NCBI GenBank assembly: GCA_040220455.1
Contig: JAVJUS010000018.1
Location: 7,328-71,327 of the forward strand
From: JAVJUS01 sp040220455
Lineage (GTDB): Bacteria > Pseudomonadota > Alphaproteobacteria > DSM-16000 > Inquilinaceae
Direction of reading: 5' to 3'
DNA length: 64,000 nt
Each line of letters opens with the position of its first letter. Within the stretch, counting starts at the first letter, position 1. Below the pieces are notes generated by a model. It was not told the origin of the DNA, did not search any database, and was given only the letters and a program-made list of their open reading frames with translations. The position numbers and the translations under genes were made by a program. This document shows, one piece after another, positions 46,920 to 55,801 of the stretch.

Positions 46920-48143
46920 ATGACGCCGAACGCCGCCCGGCTGGCGATCGCTTTTTCCTGCGCCGGCCATGCCGCGATGCACATCCTCACGGCGCTCTAC
47001 CTGACCGTGGTGCTGACGCTCGTGCGCGGCTGGGAGCGGTCCTATGACGAGCTGATCGGCCTGTGGACGCTGGGCGCGCTGATGATCGGCCTGGGCGCGC
47101 CGGTCGCCGGCTGGCTCGGCGATCGCTGGGGCGAGGCGCGGATGATGGTCGTCTTCTTCCTGGTGACCGGCGGGGGATGCATGGCGGCCGGGTTCGTCGG
47201 CGGGTCGCTCGGCCTCACCCTGGCGCTCGCCGTGCTCGGCCTAGGCGCCTCCATCTACCACCCGGTCGGGCTCGCCTGGATCGTCCGCGCGGCGGTCAAC
47301 CGGGGCCGCGTGATGGGCATCAACGGCATCTTCGGCGCCGTCGGCGTGGCCTTGGCGGCGACGATCGCCGGCGGGTTGACCACGGTGTCCGGCTGGCGCG
47401 CGGCCTTCATCGTGCCCGGCGCGGTGTGCGTCGGCCTCGGGCTGGCGCTGCTTGCCTGCCTGCTCCTGGGCCTCGTGCGCGACGGCCAGGCGGACCGGGC
47501 GCCGGATATCACGCCGCCGAGCCGGGGCGACGCGCTGCGCGCCTTCGTCTTCCTGTCGGTCACGATGGCCGGCGCGGCCATGGTCTTCAACGCCATGCAG
47601 ACGGCCATGCCGCGCCTGTTCGAGCTGCGCATGACCGACCTCCTCGGCGCCGACGGGCAGGGGCTCGGCGTGCTCGGCATCGGCGGCCTCGTCACGGTGG
47701 TCTATCTGGGCGTGTCGAGCGCCCAGCTCGTCGGCGGCTGGCTCGCCGACCGGGTGCCGGCCAAGCGGCTCTACAGCATCGGGCTGATCGCCATGGCGGC
47801 GATCCTCGCCGCCTCGGCCACGCTCTCCGGCGTGCCGCTGCTGCTGGCGGTGACGGCGGCGCTGTTCGTCCACGGCGCCGTGCTGCCGGCGGAGAACCTG
47901 CTGCTCGCCCGCTACACCCCGACCGGCCGGCGGGGCCTCGCCTTCGGCGCCAAGTTCGTGCTCGCCTTCGGCGTCGGCCCGATCGCGGTGCAGACCGTGG
48001 CGATCACCTATGGCTGGACCGGTGGGTTCGCCATGCTGCTGTTCGTGCTGTCGGGCTGCGGCCTGGTCGCCTGGGCCGCGGCGCGGTTCCTGCCCGGCGA
48101 GCGGGCGCCTGCGCCGGCGGTCGCGGCCGTTCCCGCCGAATAG
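46920..48143 (+). CDS. MFS transporter (Fsr/NarK-like branch uncertain)
   Basis: The 407-residue membrane protein has about twelve helices and the MFS cytoplasmic motif after helix 2, GWLGDRWGEARMMV. In the second half, GGWLADRVPAKRLYSIG matches. The segment IYHPVGLAWIVRAAVNRGRVMGINGIFGAVG resembles fosmidomycin-resistance-type and related drug-efflux transporters, but the substrate is not determined. The ATG at 46920 (GGGAG upstream) is preferred to the one at 46899. A terminator lies between it and metY. Confidence 0.85.
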   Translation: MTPNAARLAIAFSCAGHAAMHILTALYLTVVLTLVRGWERSYDELIGLWTLGALMIGLGAPVAGWLGDRWGEARMMVVFFLVTGGGCMAAGFVGGSLGLTLALAVLGLGASIYHPVGLAWIVRAAVNRGRVMGINGIFGAVGVALAATIAGGLTTVSGWRAAFIVPGAVCVGLGLALLACLLLGLVRDGQADRAPDITPPSRGDALRAFVFLSVTMAGAAMVFNAMQTAMPRLFELRMTDLLGADGQGLGVLGIGGLVTVVYLGVSSAQLVGGWLADRVPAKRLYSIGLIAMAAILAASATLSGVPLLLAVTAALFVHGAVLPAENLLLARYTPTGRRGLAFGAKFVLAFGVGPIAVQTVAITYGWTGGFAMLLFVLSGCGLVAWAAARFLPGERAPAPAVAAVPAE

Positions 48144-48162
48144 TCGCCGGACCGCGGACTCG

Positions 48163-48197
48163 AAAAGGCCCGGCCGTCGCTGGCCGGGCCTCGTCTT
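48163..48197. terminator. terminator between convergent MFS and metY genes
   Basis: GGCCCGGCC (48167-48175) pairs with GGCCGGGCC (48182-48190). AAAA lies on the left side and TCGTCTTTCG on the right, so it works best for the minus-strand gene and passably for the plus. Confidence 0.7.
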
Positions 48198-48220
48198 TCG
48201 TCCAAGCCGGAGTGGTGTGC

Positions 48221-49540
48221 CTACTCGGCCGCCGACCGCGCGGTGCCGGCGACGCGGGACAGCGCGCCGTCCAGGTCGGCGATGACGTCCTCGGCGTCCT
48301 CGAGCCCGATCGACAGGCGCACGACCTCCGGCCCGGCGCCGGCGGCGACGAGCTGGTCGGCGTCGAGCTGGCTGTGCGTCGTCGAGGCCGGATGGATGAT
48401 CAGCGAGCGGGTGTCGCCGATATTGGCGACGTGGCTCAGCATCTCGACCGAATCCACCAGCGCCTTGCCGGCCTCGTAGCCGCCCTTGAGGCCGAAGGTG
48501 AAGACCGCGCCCGCGCCTTTTGGCAGGTAGCGCTTGGCCAGCGCGTTGTAGGGCGAGGCGGGCAGGCCGGCGTAATTCACCCATTCGACCGCGTCATGGC
48601 CGTCCAGGAACTCCGCCACCTTCTGGGCGTTGGCGCAATGCCGCTCCATGCGCAGCGGCAGGGTCTCGAGGCCCAGCAGCGTCAGCCAGGCGTTCATGGC
48701 CTGCTGGTTGACGCCCAGGTCGCGCAGGCCGACCGCGTGGCCGTGGAAGGTGTAGGCGAGGTTGCCGAAGGTCTCGTGGAACTTCAGGCCGTGGTACTCG
48801 GGCGACGGATCGACCAGGGCCTTGAACTTCTCGGCCGCCTTCGACCAGTCGAAGGTGCCGCCGTCGATCAGCGCGCCGCCGATCGAGGTGCCGTTGCCGC
48901 TGAGGAACTTGGTCGTCGAGTAGACGACCAGATGCGCGCCGTGCTCGAACGGCCGGCAGAGATAGGGCGTCGCCATGGTGTTGTCGACGATCAGCGGCAC
49001 GCCCGCCTCGTCGGCGATCGCCGCGATCGCGGCGATGTCGTAGACGACGCCGCCCGGGTTGGCGAGGCTCTCGATGAAGATCGCCCGGGTCTCCGCCGTG
49101 ATCGCCTTGCGGAAGCTCTCGGGGTCGTCGGCGTCCGCCCACTTTGTCTTCCAGCCGAAAGCGCGCGGGAAGCTGTTGCCGAACTGGCTGAAGGTTCCGC
49201 CGTAAAGCTTGTTGCCGGCGACGATTTCCGCGCCCGGCTCCATCAGCGGGAAGAGCGCGAGGAGCTGGGCGGCGTGGCCCGAGGAGGTGCAGGTCGTGCC
49301 GACGCCGCCTTCGAGCGCCGCCAGCCGCTCCTCCAGCACCGACACGGTCGGGTTTGTCAGCCGCGAATAGATGAAGCCGAGCTGCTGGAGCGCGAACAGC
49401 GAAGCCGCGTGCTCCGAGCTTTCGAAGACATAGGACGTCGTCTGGTAGATCGGCGTCTGGCGGGCGCCGGTCGCCGGGTCGGGCGAGGCGCCGGCGTGGA
49501 TCGCGCGCGTGGCGAAGCCGGGAGTGCGTTGGTCGGTCAT
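48221..49540 (-). CDS. metY: O-acetylhomoserine sulfhydrylase (Cys/Met metabolism PLP enzyme)
   Basis: The 439-residue enzyme forms homocysteine from O-acetylhomoserine and sulfide. MetY signatures are TRAIHAGASPDPATGARQTPIYQT, YSRLTNPTVSVLEERLAALEGG, PLIVDNTMATPYLCRPFEHGA and the PLP lysine in VVYSTTKFLSGNGTSIGG. The LIDGGTFDW segment and the total length favour MetY over the shorter MetB/MetC/MetZ. The ATG at 49540 matches the family start. No SAM riboswitch is apparent in the 90-bp leader. Confidence 0.93.
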   Translation of the reverse strand: MTDQRTPGFATRAIHAGASPDPATGARQTPIYQTTSYVFESSEHAASLFALQQLGFIYSRLTNPTVSVLEERLAALEGGVGTTCTSSGHAAQLLALFPLMEPGAEIVAGNKLYGGTFSQFGNSFPRAFGWKTKWADADDPESFRKAITAETRAIFIESLANPGGVVYDIAAIAAIADEAGVPLIVDNTMATPYLCRPFEHGAHLVVYSTTKFLSGNGTSIGGALIDGGTFDWSKAAEKFKALVDPSPEYHGLKFHETFGNLAYTFHGHAVGLRDLGVNQQAMNAWLTLLGLETLPLRMERHCANAQKVAEFLDGHDAVEWVNYAGLPASPYNALAKRYLPKGAGAVFTFGLKGGYEAGKALVDSVEMLSHVANIGDTRSLIIHPASTTHSQLDADQLVAAGAGPEVVRLSIGLEDAEDVIADLDGALSRVAGTARSAAE

Positions 49541-49629
49541 GGTGGTCCGTGTCCTCTGACGCCGTTGTATGCTTCGTTGGTTCGTGCCGCCGGTCCGGGC
49601 CGGGCCCCGGCCGGCAGGGTGGGCGCCCG

Positions 49630-50151
49630 TCAGCCGCCCATGGGGCGCAAGGGTCGCTTGCGCGACGAGATGATCCCCGAATTGAAGCCGTGCCAAGTGA
49701 ATTCGCCGTGGAGCCGCGCCCATTCCTGCTTCGGGCAGCGATCCATGACGACGGTCAGGCCCGCCGCCTCCGCCGCCGCGGCCGCGCCGTCGTGGCGCAC
49801 GCCCAGCTGCATCCAGATCACCTTGGGCCGCGGCTCCATGGCCAGGGCCTCCTCGACGATCCCCGGCGCGGCGTCGGGCGCGCGGAAGACGTCGACCATG
49901 TCCACCGGCTCGGGGATGTCGGCCAGGCTGGCGTGGACCGTCTCCCCCAGGATCGTCCCGCCGGCCACGCCCGGATTGACCGGAATGACCCGGAAGCCCT
50001 TGGTCTGCAGATACTTCATGACGAAGTAGCTGGGCCGCACGCTCTTCGGGCTGGCGCCGACCAGGGCGATCGTGCGCACGCCGTCGAGCACGGCCTTCAG
50101 ATGGGCGTCGTCGTAGGAGTCGTGCGGCGCGGCGGCCTGGGAATCGGGCAT
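49630..50151 (-). CDS. CoA-binding domain protein (YccU-like)
   Basis: The 173-residue Rossmann-type CoA-binding domain has IALVGASPKSVRPSYFVMKYLQTKGFRVIPVNPG (shown in part), VHASLADIPEPVDMVDVFR and VIWMQLGVRHDGAAAAAEAAGLTVVMDRCPKQEW (shown in part). Such stand-alone domains bind acyl-CoA in the manner of succinyl-CoA synthetase alpha. The cellular role is unknown. It lies between the metY and enoyl-CoA hydratase genes, all on the minus strand with short gaps. Confidence 0.87.
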   Translation of the reverse strand: MPDSQAAAPHDSYDDAHLKAVLDGVRTIALVGASPKSVRPSYFVMKYLQTKGFRVIPVNPGVAGGTILGETVHASLADIPEPVDMVDVFRAPDAAPGIVEEALAMEPRPKVIWMQLGVRHDGAAAAAEAAGLTVVMDRCPKQEWARLHGEFTWHGFNSGIISSRKRPLRPMGG

Positions 50152-50194
50152 CGGGACGGTCGTTCCGTGAGGGAGGGGGCGGGGCGGCTACGGC

Positions 50195-51010
50195 TCAGCG
50201 GCCGGTCCAGACCGGATCGCGCTTTTCCAGGAAGGCGTCGATGCCTTCCTCGGCGTCGCGGGCCAGCATGTTCTCGGTCATGATACGGGCGGTGTAGGCG
50301 TAGGCGTCGTCCAGCCCCATCTCGGCCTGGCGGTAGAACGCCTCCTTGCCGATCTTCAGCACCAGCGGCGACTTCGAGGCGATCTGCCGGGCCAGCGCGC
50401 CGGTCTCCGCCGTCAGCGCGTCGTCGGCCACGACCCGGTTGACCAGCCCGACCTCCCGCGCGCGGGACGCTTCGACCATGTCGCCGGTCAGCAGCATCTC
50501 CATCGCCGCCTTGCGGCCGACCGCCCGGCTCAGCGCCACCATCGGGGTAGAGCAGAACAGGCCGATATTGACGCCCGGGGTGGCGAAGCGCGCGCTCTCC
50601 CCGGCGACCGCCAGATCGCAGGTGGCGACGAGCTGGCATCCGGCCGCGGTGGCGATGCCGTGGACCTCCGCGATGACCGGCTTGGGCAGCCGCGTGATCG
50701 CGAGCATCAGGCGCGAGCAGGTCTCGAAGACCCGCTCGTAGGCTTCGCGGGAGGGATCGGCGCGCATCTCCTTCAGGTCGTGCCCGGCGCAGAAGCCGGG
50801 GCCGGCGCCGGCCAGCACGACCACCTTGACCGCCGGATCCTCGCCCAGCGCGGTCAGCCGCTCGACCAGCGTCTCCATCAGCGCGAGCGACAGGGCGTTG
50901 CGCGCCTTGGGCCGGTTGAGCGTCACGCGGGCCACGCCGTCGGCGGTCTCGACGAGGAGGATCTCCTCCGAGCCGGTTGGTACATCGGGGGTTGCGGCGA
51001 TGGTATCCAT
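50195..51010 (-). CDS. enoyl-CoA hydratase/isomerase family protein (ECHDC3-like)
   Basis: The 271-residue crotonase-fold protein has [24 protein letters not shown] (shown in part), [17 protein letters not shown] (oxyanion-hole region), [22 protein letters not shown] and [21 protein letters not shown]. The [15 protein letters not shown] stretch is typical of the ECHDC3 group, whose substrate is uncertain, rather than of FadB-type hydratases. The ATG at 51010 has a good GGAGG upstream. It is divergent from the thioesterase gene by about 100 bp. Confidence 0.88.
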   Translation of the reverse strand: MDTIAATPDVPTGSEEILLVETADGVARVTLNRPKARNALSLALMETLVERLTALGEDPAVKVVVLAGAGPGFCAGHDLKEMRADPSREAYERVFETCSRLMLAITRLPKPVIAEVHGIATAAGCQLVATCDLAVAGESARFATPGVNIGLFCSTPMVALSRAVGRKAAMEMLLTGDMVEASRAREVGLVNRVVADDALTAETGALARQIASKSPLVLKIGKEAFYRQAEMGLDDAYAYTARIMTENMLARDAEEGIDAFLEKRDPVWTGR

Positions 51011-51107
51011 AATGGGCGCGTCCTCCTGTCGGGGCTCTTGTTCCGACTGCGCGCGCAGCTTAACGCTGTGTGGCGCGAGGGGAAACGATGGCGTGGGTAG
51101 GGCTGCC

Positions 51108-51599
51108 ATGACCGCACCGGGTATGCAGGGAGAGGGCGGAGCCGAGGGCGCGAGCCGCGTGACGGCGGCCGAGTTCGAGGCCCTGGTGCGCGAGCAGGTG
51201 CCCCATGTCGGCGGGCTGGGCGTCGAGGTCCTGGCGCTGGGCCCCGGAACGTCGGTGCTCAGGCTGCCGTTCCGCGACGACCTGCTGCGCCCCGGCGGCA
51301 CGGTCACCGGCCCGGCGCTCTTCGGCCTCGCCGACGTGGCGCTCTACGGCGCGGTGCTGAGCCGCATCGGAAGGGTCGAGCTGGCGGTGACGACCTCCAT
51401 GACGATCAATTTCCTGCGCCGGCCGCCGCCCGGGCCCGTGACCGCGAGCGCCCGGCTGCTCAAGCTCGGCCGGCGGCTCGCCTATGGCGAGGTGCTGCTG
51501 TTCTCCGGCGACCGGGCCGACGCAGCCCCGGATGGCGAGGACGACGGCCCCGTGGCGCATGCGACCGGCACCTACTCGATCCCGCCCGAGCGCGGCTGA
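51108..51599 (+). CDS. PaaI-type thioesterase (hotdog fold)
   Basis: The 163-residue single hotdog domain reads [31 protein letters not shown] (shown in part), the helix that carries the catalytic Asp/Glu in PaaI-like thioesterases. [34 protein letters not shown] (shown in part) follows. These hydrolyse acyl-CoA thioesters; the substrate is unknown. The ATG at 51108 or the one at 51123 could be the start. Divergence from the enoyl-CoA hydratase gene suggests, weakly, related regulation. Confidence 0.85.
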   Translation: MTAPGMQGEGGAEGASRVTAAEFEALVREQVPHVGGLGVEVLALGPGTSVLRLPFRDDLLRPGGTVTGPALFGLADVALYGAVLSRIGRVELAVTTSMTINFLRRPPPGPVTASARLLKLGRRLAYGEVLLFSGDRADAAPDGEDDGPVAHATGTYSIPPERG

Positions 51600-51671
51600 G
51601 CGGCGTTGCCAGAGAGGCGAGGTATCCTGATACCGTATTGCTAAGAGACTGACAGAAGGCGGAAAAACGCG

Positions 51672-51700
51672 TTGACGTGCGCGGGACGATGGCGTAGAAG
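51672..51700 (+). promoter_or_regulatory. sigma-70 promoter for rplM-rpsI
   Basis: TTGACG (51672-51677) and TAGAAG (51695-51700) with 17-bp spacing, about 100 bp before rplM. A small palindrome GGTATC-CT-GATACC lies at 51621-51634, upstream of the -35, and could bind a regulator. Confidence 0.6.
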
Positions 51701-51798
51701 CGCGCCTCGTATCCGGCCGGCGGGCGCGGAGACACTTGGCGTTTCTTCAGCGCGCCGCCGCGACGGACCCGGACCATCGCACGAGACGGGATCGATCG

Positions 51799-52257
51799 AT
51801 GAAGACCTATTCGGCCAAGCCGAAAGAGGTCGAGGCGAAGTGGTACGTGGTCGACGCCGAAGACGTCGTCCTCGGCCGGCTTGCGAGCCTCGTCGCCTCT
51901 CGGCTTCGCGGCAAGCACAAGCCGCAGTTCACCCCGCATATCGACTGTGGCGACAACATCATCGTGGTCAATGCCGAGAAGGTGAAGCTGACCGGCAACA
52001 AGGCCGCTCAGGACTACTTCTACTGGCACACCGGCTATCCGGGCGGGATCAAGGGCAAGTCCAAGGGCGAGATCCTGGGCGGCCGCCATCCCGAGCGGGT
52101 GATCCAGAAGGCGGTGGAGCGGATGGTCCCCCGCGGCCCGCTCGGCCGACAGGTCATGCGCAAGCTCAAGGTCTATGCCGGTCCGGAGCATCCGCACGAG
52201 GCCCAGTCGCCGGAGACGCTGGACGTCGCCTCCTTCAACCCGAAGAACAAGAGGTAG
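51799..52257 (+). CDS. rplM: 50S ribosomal protein L13
   Basis: L13 (152 residues) starts [20 protein letters not shown] and has [29 protein letters not shown] (shown in part), then [24 protein letters not shown] and [14 protein letters not shown]. The length is the alphaproteobacterial one. It ends 3 bp before the rpsI start, the universal rplM-rpsI pair. The ATG at 51799 is preferred to the one at 51736. Confidence 0.97.
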   Translation: MKTYSAKPKEVEAKWYVVDAEDVVLGRLASLVASRLRGKHKPQFTPHIDCGDNIIVVNAEKVKLTGNKAAQDYFYWHTGYPGGIKGKSKGEILGGRHPERVIQKAVERMVPRGPLGRQVMRKLKVYAGPEHPHEAQSPETLDVASFNPKNKR

Positions 52258-52260
52258 GCC

Positions 52261-52752
52261 GTGGCCGAGCAGCAGACCCTTTCCGATCTCAAGGATCTCG
52301 GCGGCACGGCCGGTGACGCCGAAGCCCCGTCCGATCGCCCCGTCTACGAGCAGAAGCGCGACGCGCAGGGCCGCAGCTACGGCACCGGCCGGCGCAAGGA
52401 CGCCGTCGCGCGCGTGTGGATCAAGCCCGGCAGTGGCCGGATGACCGTCAACGGCAGGGAGGTCGAGGTCTATTTCGCCCGGCCGACCCTGCGCATGCTG
52501 CTGAACCAGCCCTTCGAGGCGACCAGCCGCGAGCGGCAGTTCGACGTCTATTGCACCGTCTCCGGTGGCGGGCTGTCGGGCCAGGCGGGCGCGGTGCGCC
52601 ACGGCATCAGCCGGGCGCTCAGCCACTACGAACCCGAGCTGCGCCCGACGCTCAAGAGCGGCGGCTTCCTGACCCGCGACGACCGCAAGGTCGAGCGCAA
52701 GAAGTACGGCCGGGCCAAGGCGCGCCGCAGCTTCCAGTTCTCCAAGCGCTGA
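52261..52752 (+). CDS. rpsI: 30S ribosomal protein S9
   Basis: S9 (163 residues) has a GTG start. A charged alphaproteobacterial N-terminal extension of about 38 residues precedes the universal domain: [54 protein letters not shown] and the C-terminal tail [18 protein letters not shown], which reaches the ribosomal P site. A terminator follows at 52808-52843. Confidence 0.97.
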   Translation: MAEQQTLSDLKDLGGTAGDAEAPSDRPVYEQKRDAQGRSYGTGRRKDAVARVWIKPGSGRMTVNGREVEVYFARPTLRMLLNQPFEATSRERQFDVYCTVSGGGLSGQAGAVRHGISRALSHYEPELRPTLKSGGFLTRDDRKVERKKYGRAKARRSFQFSKR

Positions 52753-52807
52753 TACGGCCGGGCCGCGGTTCTCGTCGACCGATCGCGCCCGCGCCGCACG
52801 CGAGACG

Positions 52808-52843
52808 AAAAAGCCCGCTCCGGGAGGCCGGGGCGGGCTCTTT
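52808..52843. terminator. terminator after rpsI
   Basis: GCCCGCTCCGG (52813-52823) and CCGGGGCGGGC (52828-52838) make an 11-bp stem with one G-T type pair. It is flanked by AAAAA and TCTTT, so it works on both strands for rpsI and the convergent minus-strand gene. Confidence 0.8.
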
Positions 52844-52860
52844 CGCGTCCGGCTCGACGG

Positions 52861-53772
52861 TCAGCCGATCGCCGGTTCCAGGAAGTCCGTGAAGGCGAAG
52901 CCGTCGACGGCCCCGTCGCCTTGCCGGTCGACGCGCACCCAGTCGCCGTGGCGTCCCGCGTCGTGGACGATCTCGCCCAGCGCCATGGCGCCGACCACGT
53001 CGAAGCCGGTGCCCGGCCCCGCGCGCAGGCGCAGCCCGGAGCGGGCAGTGACGCGCAGCCGGGTGGCGGCTTCGCCCGGGACAGGGCCGGGGCCGGGACG
53101 CGGTTCCGCCGGCGCCGCGTCCACGGGCACGGTGAACGCGCCGAAGTCGCGGCCGTCCGGGTGGGCGTTGTTGTGGTCGACGCCGAGGCCGAGAAGCGTG
53201 GTCGCCGGCGGCACCTGCTCCAGGTCGTAGCGCCCTTCGTCGAGAGCCTGTCGCGTCTCGCGGAAGCCGCGGGCCATGCCGAGCCAGACGAGGTCGGCGA
53301 GCCCGCGCTCGCCCAGCAGCCGGCCGACGAGGCCGGAGCCGTAGACGCCGATCCGATAGGGCGGCTCGCCGGCCGCTTCCTCCCGCATCGCCTCGGCGAC
53401 GCCCTCGAAATAGGGGGCGATCCGGTCGTCGACCTCCGCCTCGGAGGCGTCGAAATCGACGCCGAAATAGATCGCCGCGCCGTCGGGCTGGCCGATCTCG
53501 TCATGCGCCAGCGCGAAGGCCCGCCGCCCGGCACGCCGGCCCTTCGCGCGGTCGAAGTCGTCGATGACGTTCTGGCGCTGCTGGAAGACGACGCCGATCG
53601 CGATCCCGGCCGCCGACAGCGCCTCGGCCTCGACGAGCGTCAGGCACTTCTCCGGCAGGGCGCGGGAGTTCGCGAAGTTGTAGTAGCGCATGACCGTCGT
53701 CACGCCCGCCGCGGCCAGCGCCCCGGCCTTCGCGGCGGTGTTCCAGGGGGTATCGATGATGCTCGGCGCCAT
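52861..53772 (-). CDS. Rv2525c-like glycoside-hydrolase-fold protein (DUF1906) with SH3 domain
   Basis: The 303-residue protein has an N-terminal DUF1906 domain (about residues 3-205): IDTPWNTAAKAGALAAAGVTTVMRYYNF (shown in part), IAIGVVFQQRQNVIDDF, AAIYFGVDFDASEAEV and YRIGVYGSGLVGRLL. This is the TIM-barrel fold related to GH25 muramidases. A Pro-rich hinge leads to a bacterial SH3 domain (about 225-300: LRVTARSGLRLRAGPGTGFDVVG), usually for cell-wall or glycan binding. A role in envelope glycan turnover is inferred. No signal peptide is seen. The ATG at 53772 has GGAGG upstream. Confidence 0.8.
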   Translation of the reverse strand: MAPSIIDTPWNTAAKAGALAAAGVTTVMRYYNFANSRALPEKCLTLVEAEALSAAGIAIGVVFQQRQNVIDDFDRAKGRRAGRRAFALAHDEIGQPDGAAIYFGVDFDASEAEVDDRIAPYFEGVAEAMREEAAGEPPYRIGVYGSGLVGRLLGERGLADLVWLGMARGFRETRQALDEGRYDLEQVPPATTLLGLGVDHNNAHPDGRDFGAFTVPVDAAPAEPRPGPGPVPGEAATRLRVTARSGLRLRAGPGTGFDVVGAMALGEIVHDAGRHGDWVRVDRQGDGAVDGFAFTDFLEPAIG

Positions 53773-53885
53773 GTCGCCCTCCGTTCCCACGGATCCGCCA
53801 CGGCCAGTCTAGCCGGCGAACCGTTCCCGGAAGGCTAACGGATGGGAACAGGAAAATAAACCTAATTCATGGATCTTCCTCGCGA

Positions 53886-53973
53886 CGTAGGTCGGCTGAG
53901 CGAAGCGAACCCGACACGGGTGCCCGCTCCGGCGTCGGCGCTGTCGGGCTCGCTGGCGCTCGACCGACCTACG
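53886..53973. repeat. intergenic palindromic repeat (GTAGGTCGG family)
   Basis: An imperfect inverted repeat of about 32 bp per arm: CGTAGGTCGGCTGAGCGA at the left end, and the complement of CGTAGGTCGGTCGAGCGC at the right end. Both arms continue to a CCCGACA-like motif. This matches the widespread CGTAGGTCGG...CCCGACA extragenic element of proteobacteria. It lies between the phoD gene's 3' end and the DUF1906 gene. Confidence 0.7.
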
Positions 53974-53992
53974 GGGCGACGCCTGTCCCGGG

Positions 53993-55591
53993 TCACGCGG
54001 GCGTGCCTTCGCCGGTCGCGGGGTCGAAGACCACCGTGTAGAGCGCCGCGCCCTCCAGGTCCTTCAGGGTGACGGTCAGCGCGCCCGTCGCGCCCTCGAT
54101 GTCGACCTGGCCGAAGAACTGGAGGCCGGCCGAGGGCGGCAGGTTCACGCCCTCGGGGGCCCGGTCGAACATGACCTGCGGGCCGAAGGTGTCGTCCATG
54201 TCGTTCGGCCCGAAGGAACCGCTGTTGAGCGGGCCGGACACGAACTCCCAGAACGGGGCGAAGTCGCCGAACCGGGCCTTGGCCGGGTCGTAGAAATGGG
54301 CCGCGGTGTAGTGCACGTCGGCGGTCAGCCACAGGGTGTTGCGCACGTCGTTGTCGCGGATGAAACGCAGGATGTCGGCGATGTCGAACTCCCGCCCGCG
54401 GACCGGGCCGTCGCCGTTGGCGCCGTTCTCGAAGGTGCTCTTCGTGCGCCAGTCGTCGTAGACGATCATGCCGATCGGCATGTCGGCCGCGATCACCTTC
54501 CAGGTGGCGTCGGAGGCGAGCAGTTCCCGCTTCAGCCAGGCGATCTGCTCGGCCCCCAGGAAGGCGGTGTCCGGGCCGCGCTCGGCCTGGTCGTTGGCGC
54601 CGTTGGGCCCGCGGAAGCTGCGCATGTCCAGGAAGAAGACGTCGAGCATCGGGCCGTAGGAGATCTTCCGGTGGATGCGCTCCGGCGTGCCCGGGATCGG
54701 CCGGATCGGCATGTACTCATGGAAGGCCCGGTTGGCGCGCGCGGCGAGCAGCGACGCGCTCTTGACCGTGTAGCGGTCGTCTCCGTCGAGCATCTCGCCC
54801 GGGTACCAGTTGTTGACCACCTCGTGGTCGTCCCACTGGGCCATCATCGGCACCTCCGCATTGAAGCGCCGGACATTCTCGTCGAGCAGGTTGTATTTGA
54901 AGTTGCCGCGGAACTCGGCCAGCGTCTCGGCGACCTTCGCCTTCTCCTCGATCGTCACGTTCTTCCAGACGGTGCCGTCCTCCAGCGCGACCTCGGCCTC
55001 GATCGGGTTGTCGCAATAGGCAGTGTCGCCGGAATGGATGAAGAAATCGGGGCCGACGGACCGCATGGTCTCGTAGCAGCGCATGCCGCCCCACTCGGTG
55101 TTGATGCCCCAGCCCTGGCCGGCCGTGTCGCCCGACCAGACGAAGCGGATGTCGCGACGCCCGGCCGGCGCGGTGCGCAGGTGCCCGACGACGGGCTCGG
55201 AGACGGCCGAAGGGTCGGCCAGGCTTTCGAACCGGACGCGGTAGAAGATCTCCTCGTCCGCCGGCAGGCCGGTGAGGTCAAGCTTGGCGGCGAAGTCGCC
55301 CTCGGCCAGCGCCGCCGGGCCTCGCAGGGTGCGGGCGTCGGTGAAGCTCGCCGTCGTCGCGACCTCGACCATCATCCGCGCGGCGCGGTCGGCGCGCGAC
55401 CAGATCATCGCGGCGCCGGGCGTGACGTCGCCGCTCTGCACCCCGTGGGTGACGACCGGCCGGCCGGCCTGGGCGATGGCCGGGCGCGGGAAGGGTGCGG
55501 CGAGCGCAAGCCCGGCGCCGGCGGCGCCGCCGGCGAGCAGCGCGCGGCGGGTCAGGGCGAGGCGGGAGGCGGGGATGCGCAGGCGGGCCAT
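53993..55591 (-). CDS. phoD: Tat-exported PhoD-family alkaline phosphatase
   Basis: The 532-residue protein has a twin-arginine signal (LTRRALLAGGAAGAGLALAA) and a cleavage region near PAIAQ. An N-terminal PhoD_N domain follows (VVTHGVQSGDVTPGAAMIWSRADR, shown in part). The metallophosphatase core has RFVWSGDTAGQGW, FFIHSGDTAYCDNPI, MMAQWDDHEVVNNWY and LTADVHYTAAHFYDP, the metal-binding residues of calcium/iron PhoD enzymes. It releases phosphate from organic esters outside the cytoplasm. The ATG at 55591 sits 8 nt from GGAG; one at 55597 is an alternative. No Pho box was identified. Confidence 0.92.
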   Translation of the reverse strand: MARLRIPASRLALTRRALLAGGAAGAGLALAAPFPRPAIAQAGRPVVTHGVQSGDVTPGAAMIWSRADRAARMMVEVATTASFTDARTLRGPAALAEGDFAAKLDLTGLPADEEIFYRVRFESLADPSAVSEPVVGHLRTAPAGRRDIRFVWSGDTAGQGWGINTEWGGMRCYETMRSVGPDFFIHSGDTAYCDNPIEAEVALEDGTVWKNVTIEEKAKVAETLAEFRGNFKYNLLDENVRRFNAEVPMMAQWDDHEVVNNWYPGEMLDGDDRYTVKSASLLAARANRAFHEYMPIRPIPGTPERIHRKISYGPMLDVFFLDMRSFRGPNGANDQAERGPDTAFLGAEQIAWLKRELLASDATWKVIAADMPIGMIVYDDWRTKSTFENGANGDGPVRGREFDIADILRFIRDNDVRNTLWLTADVHYTAAHFYDPAKARFGDFAPFWEFVSGPLNSGSFGPNDMDDTFGPQVMFDRAPEGVNLPPSAGLQFFGQVDIEGATGALTVTLKDLEGAALYTVVFDPATGEGTPA

Positions 55592-55801
55592 CGTCATGTC
55601 TCCACGGGTTCGGTGTTCGGGTCCCGGACACAAGCGTTACGCAAGCGGCGTTGCAGCGTGGTGACGATCGCATGGCGGCGGCATGAACGCTGCTGTTGCG
55701 CCCTCCGATACGGCCGGGCCGCCGGCTTGCGCGGCCCCGGGCGATTGTCTACCAATGCCGGCCCCGGGCGCTCCTGCCCGGGTCGAACGGGAGACCGCAC
55801 C

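Noticed and set aside
49541..49629. SAM-type riboswitch before metY
   Set aside because: The 90-bp leader lacks a recognisable SAM-II or SAM-I core; only GC-rich palindromic sequence is present.
47063..50029. Plus-strand open frame of nearly 1000 codons
   Set aside because: It overlaps the MFS gene in another frame and runs antisense to metY. The translation is Arg/Gly/Ala low complexity with no family signature, an artefact of high GC with few stop codons.
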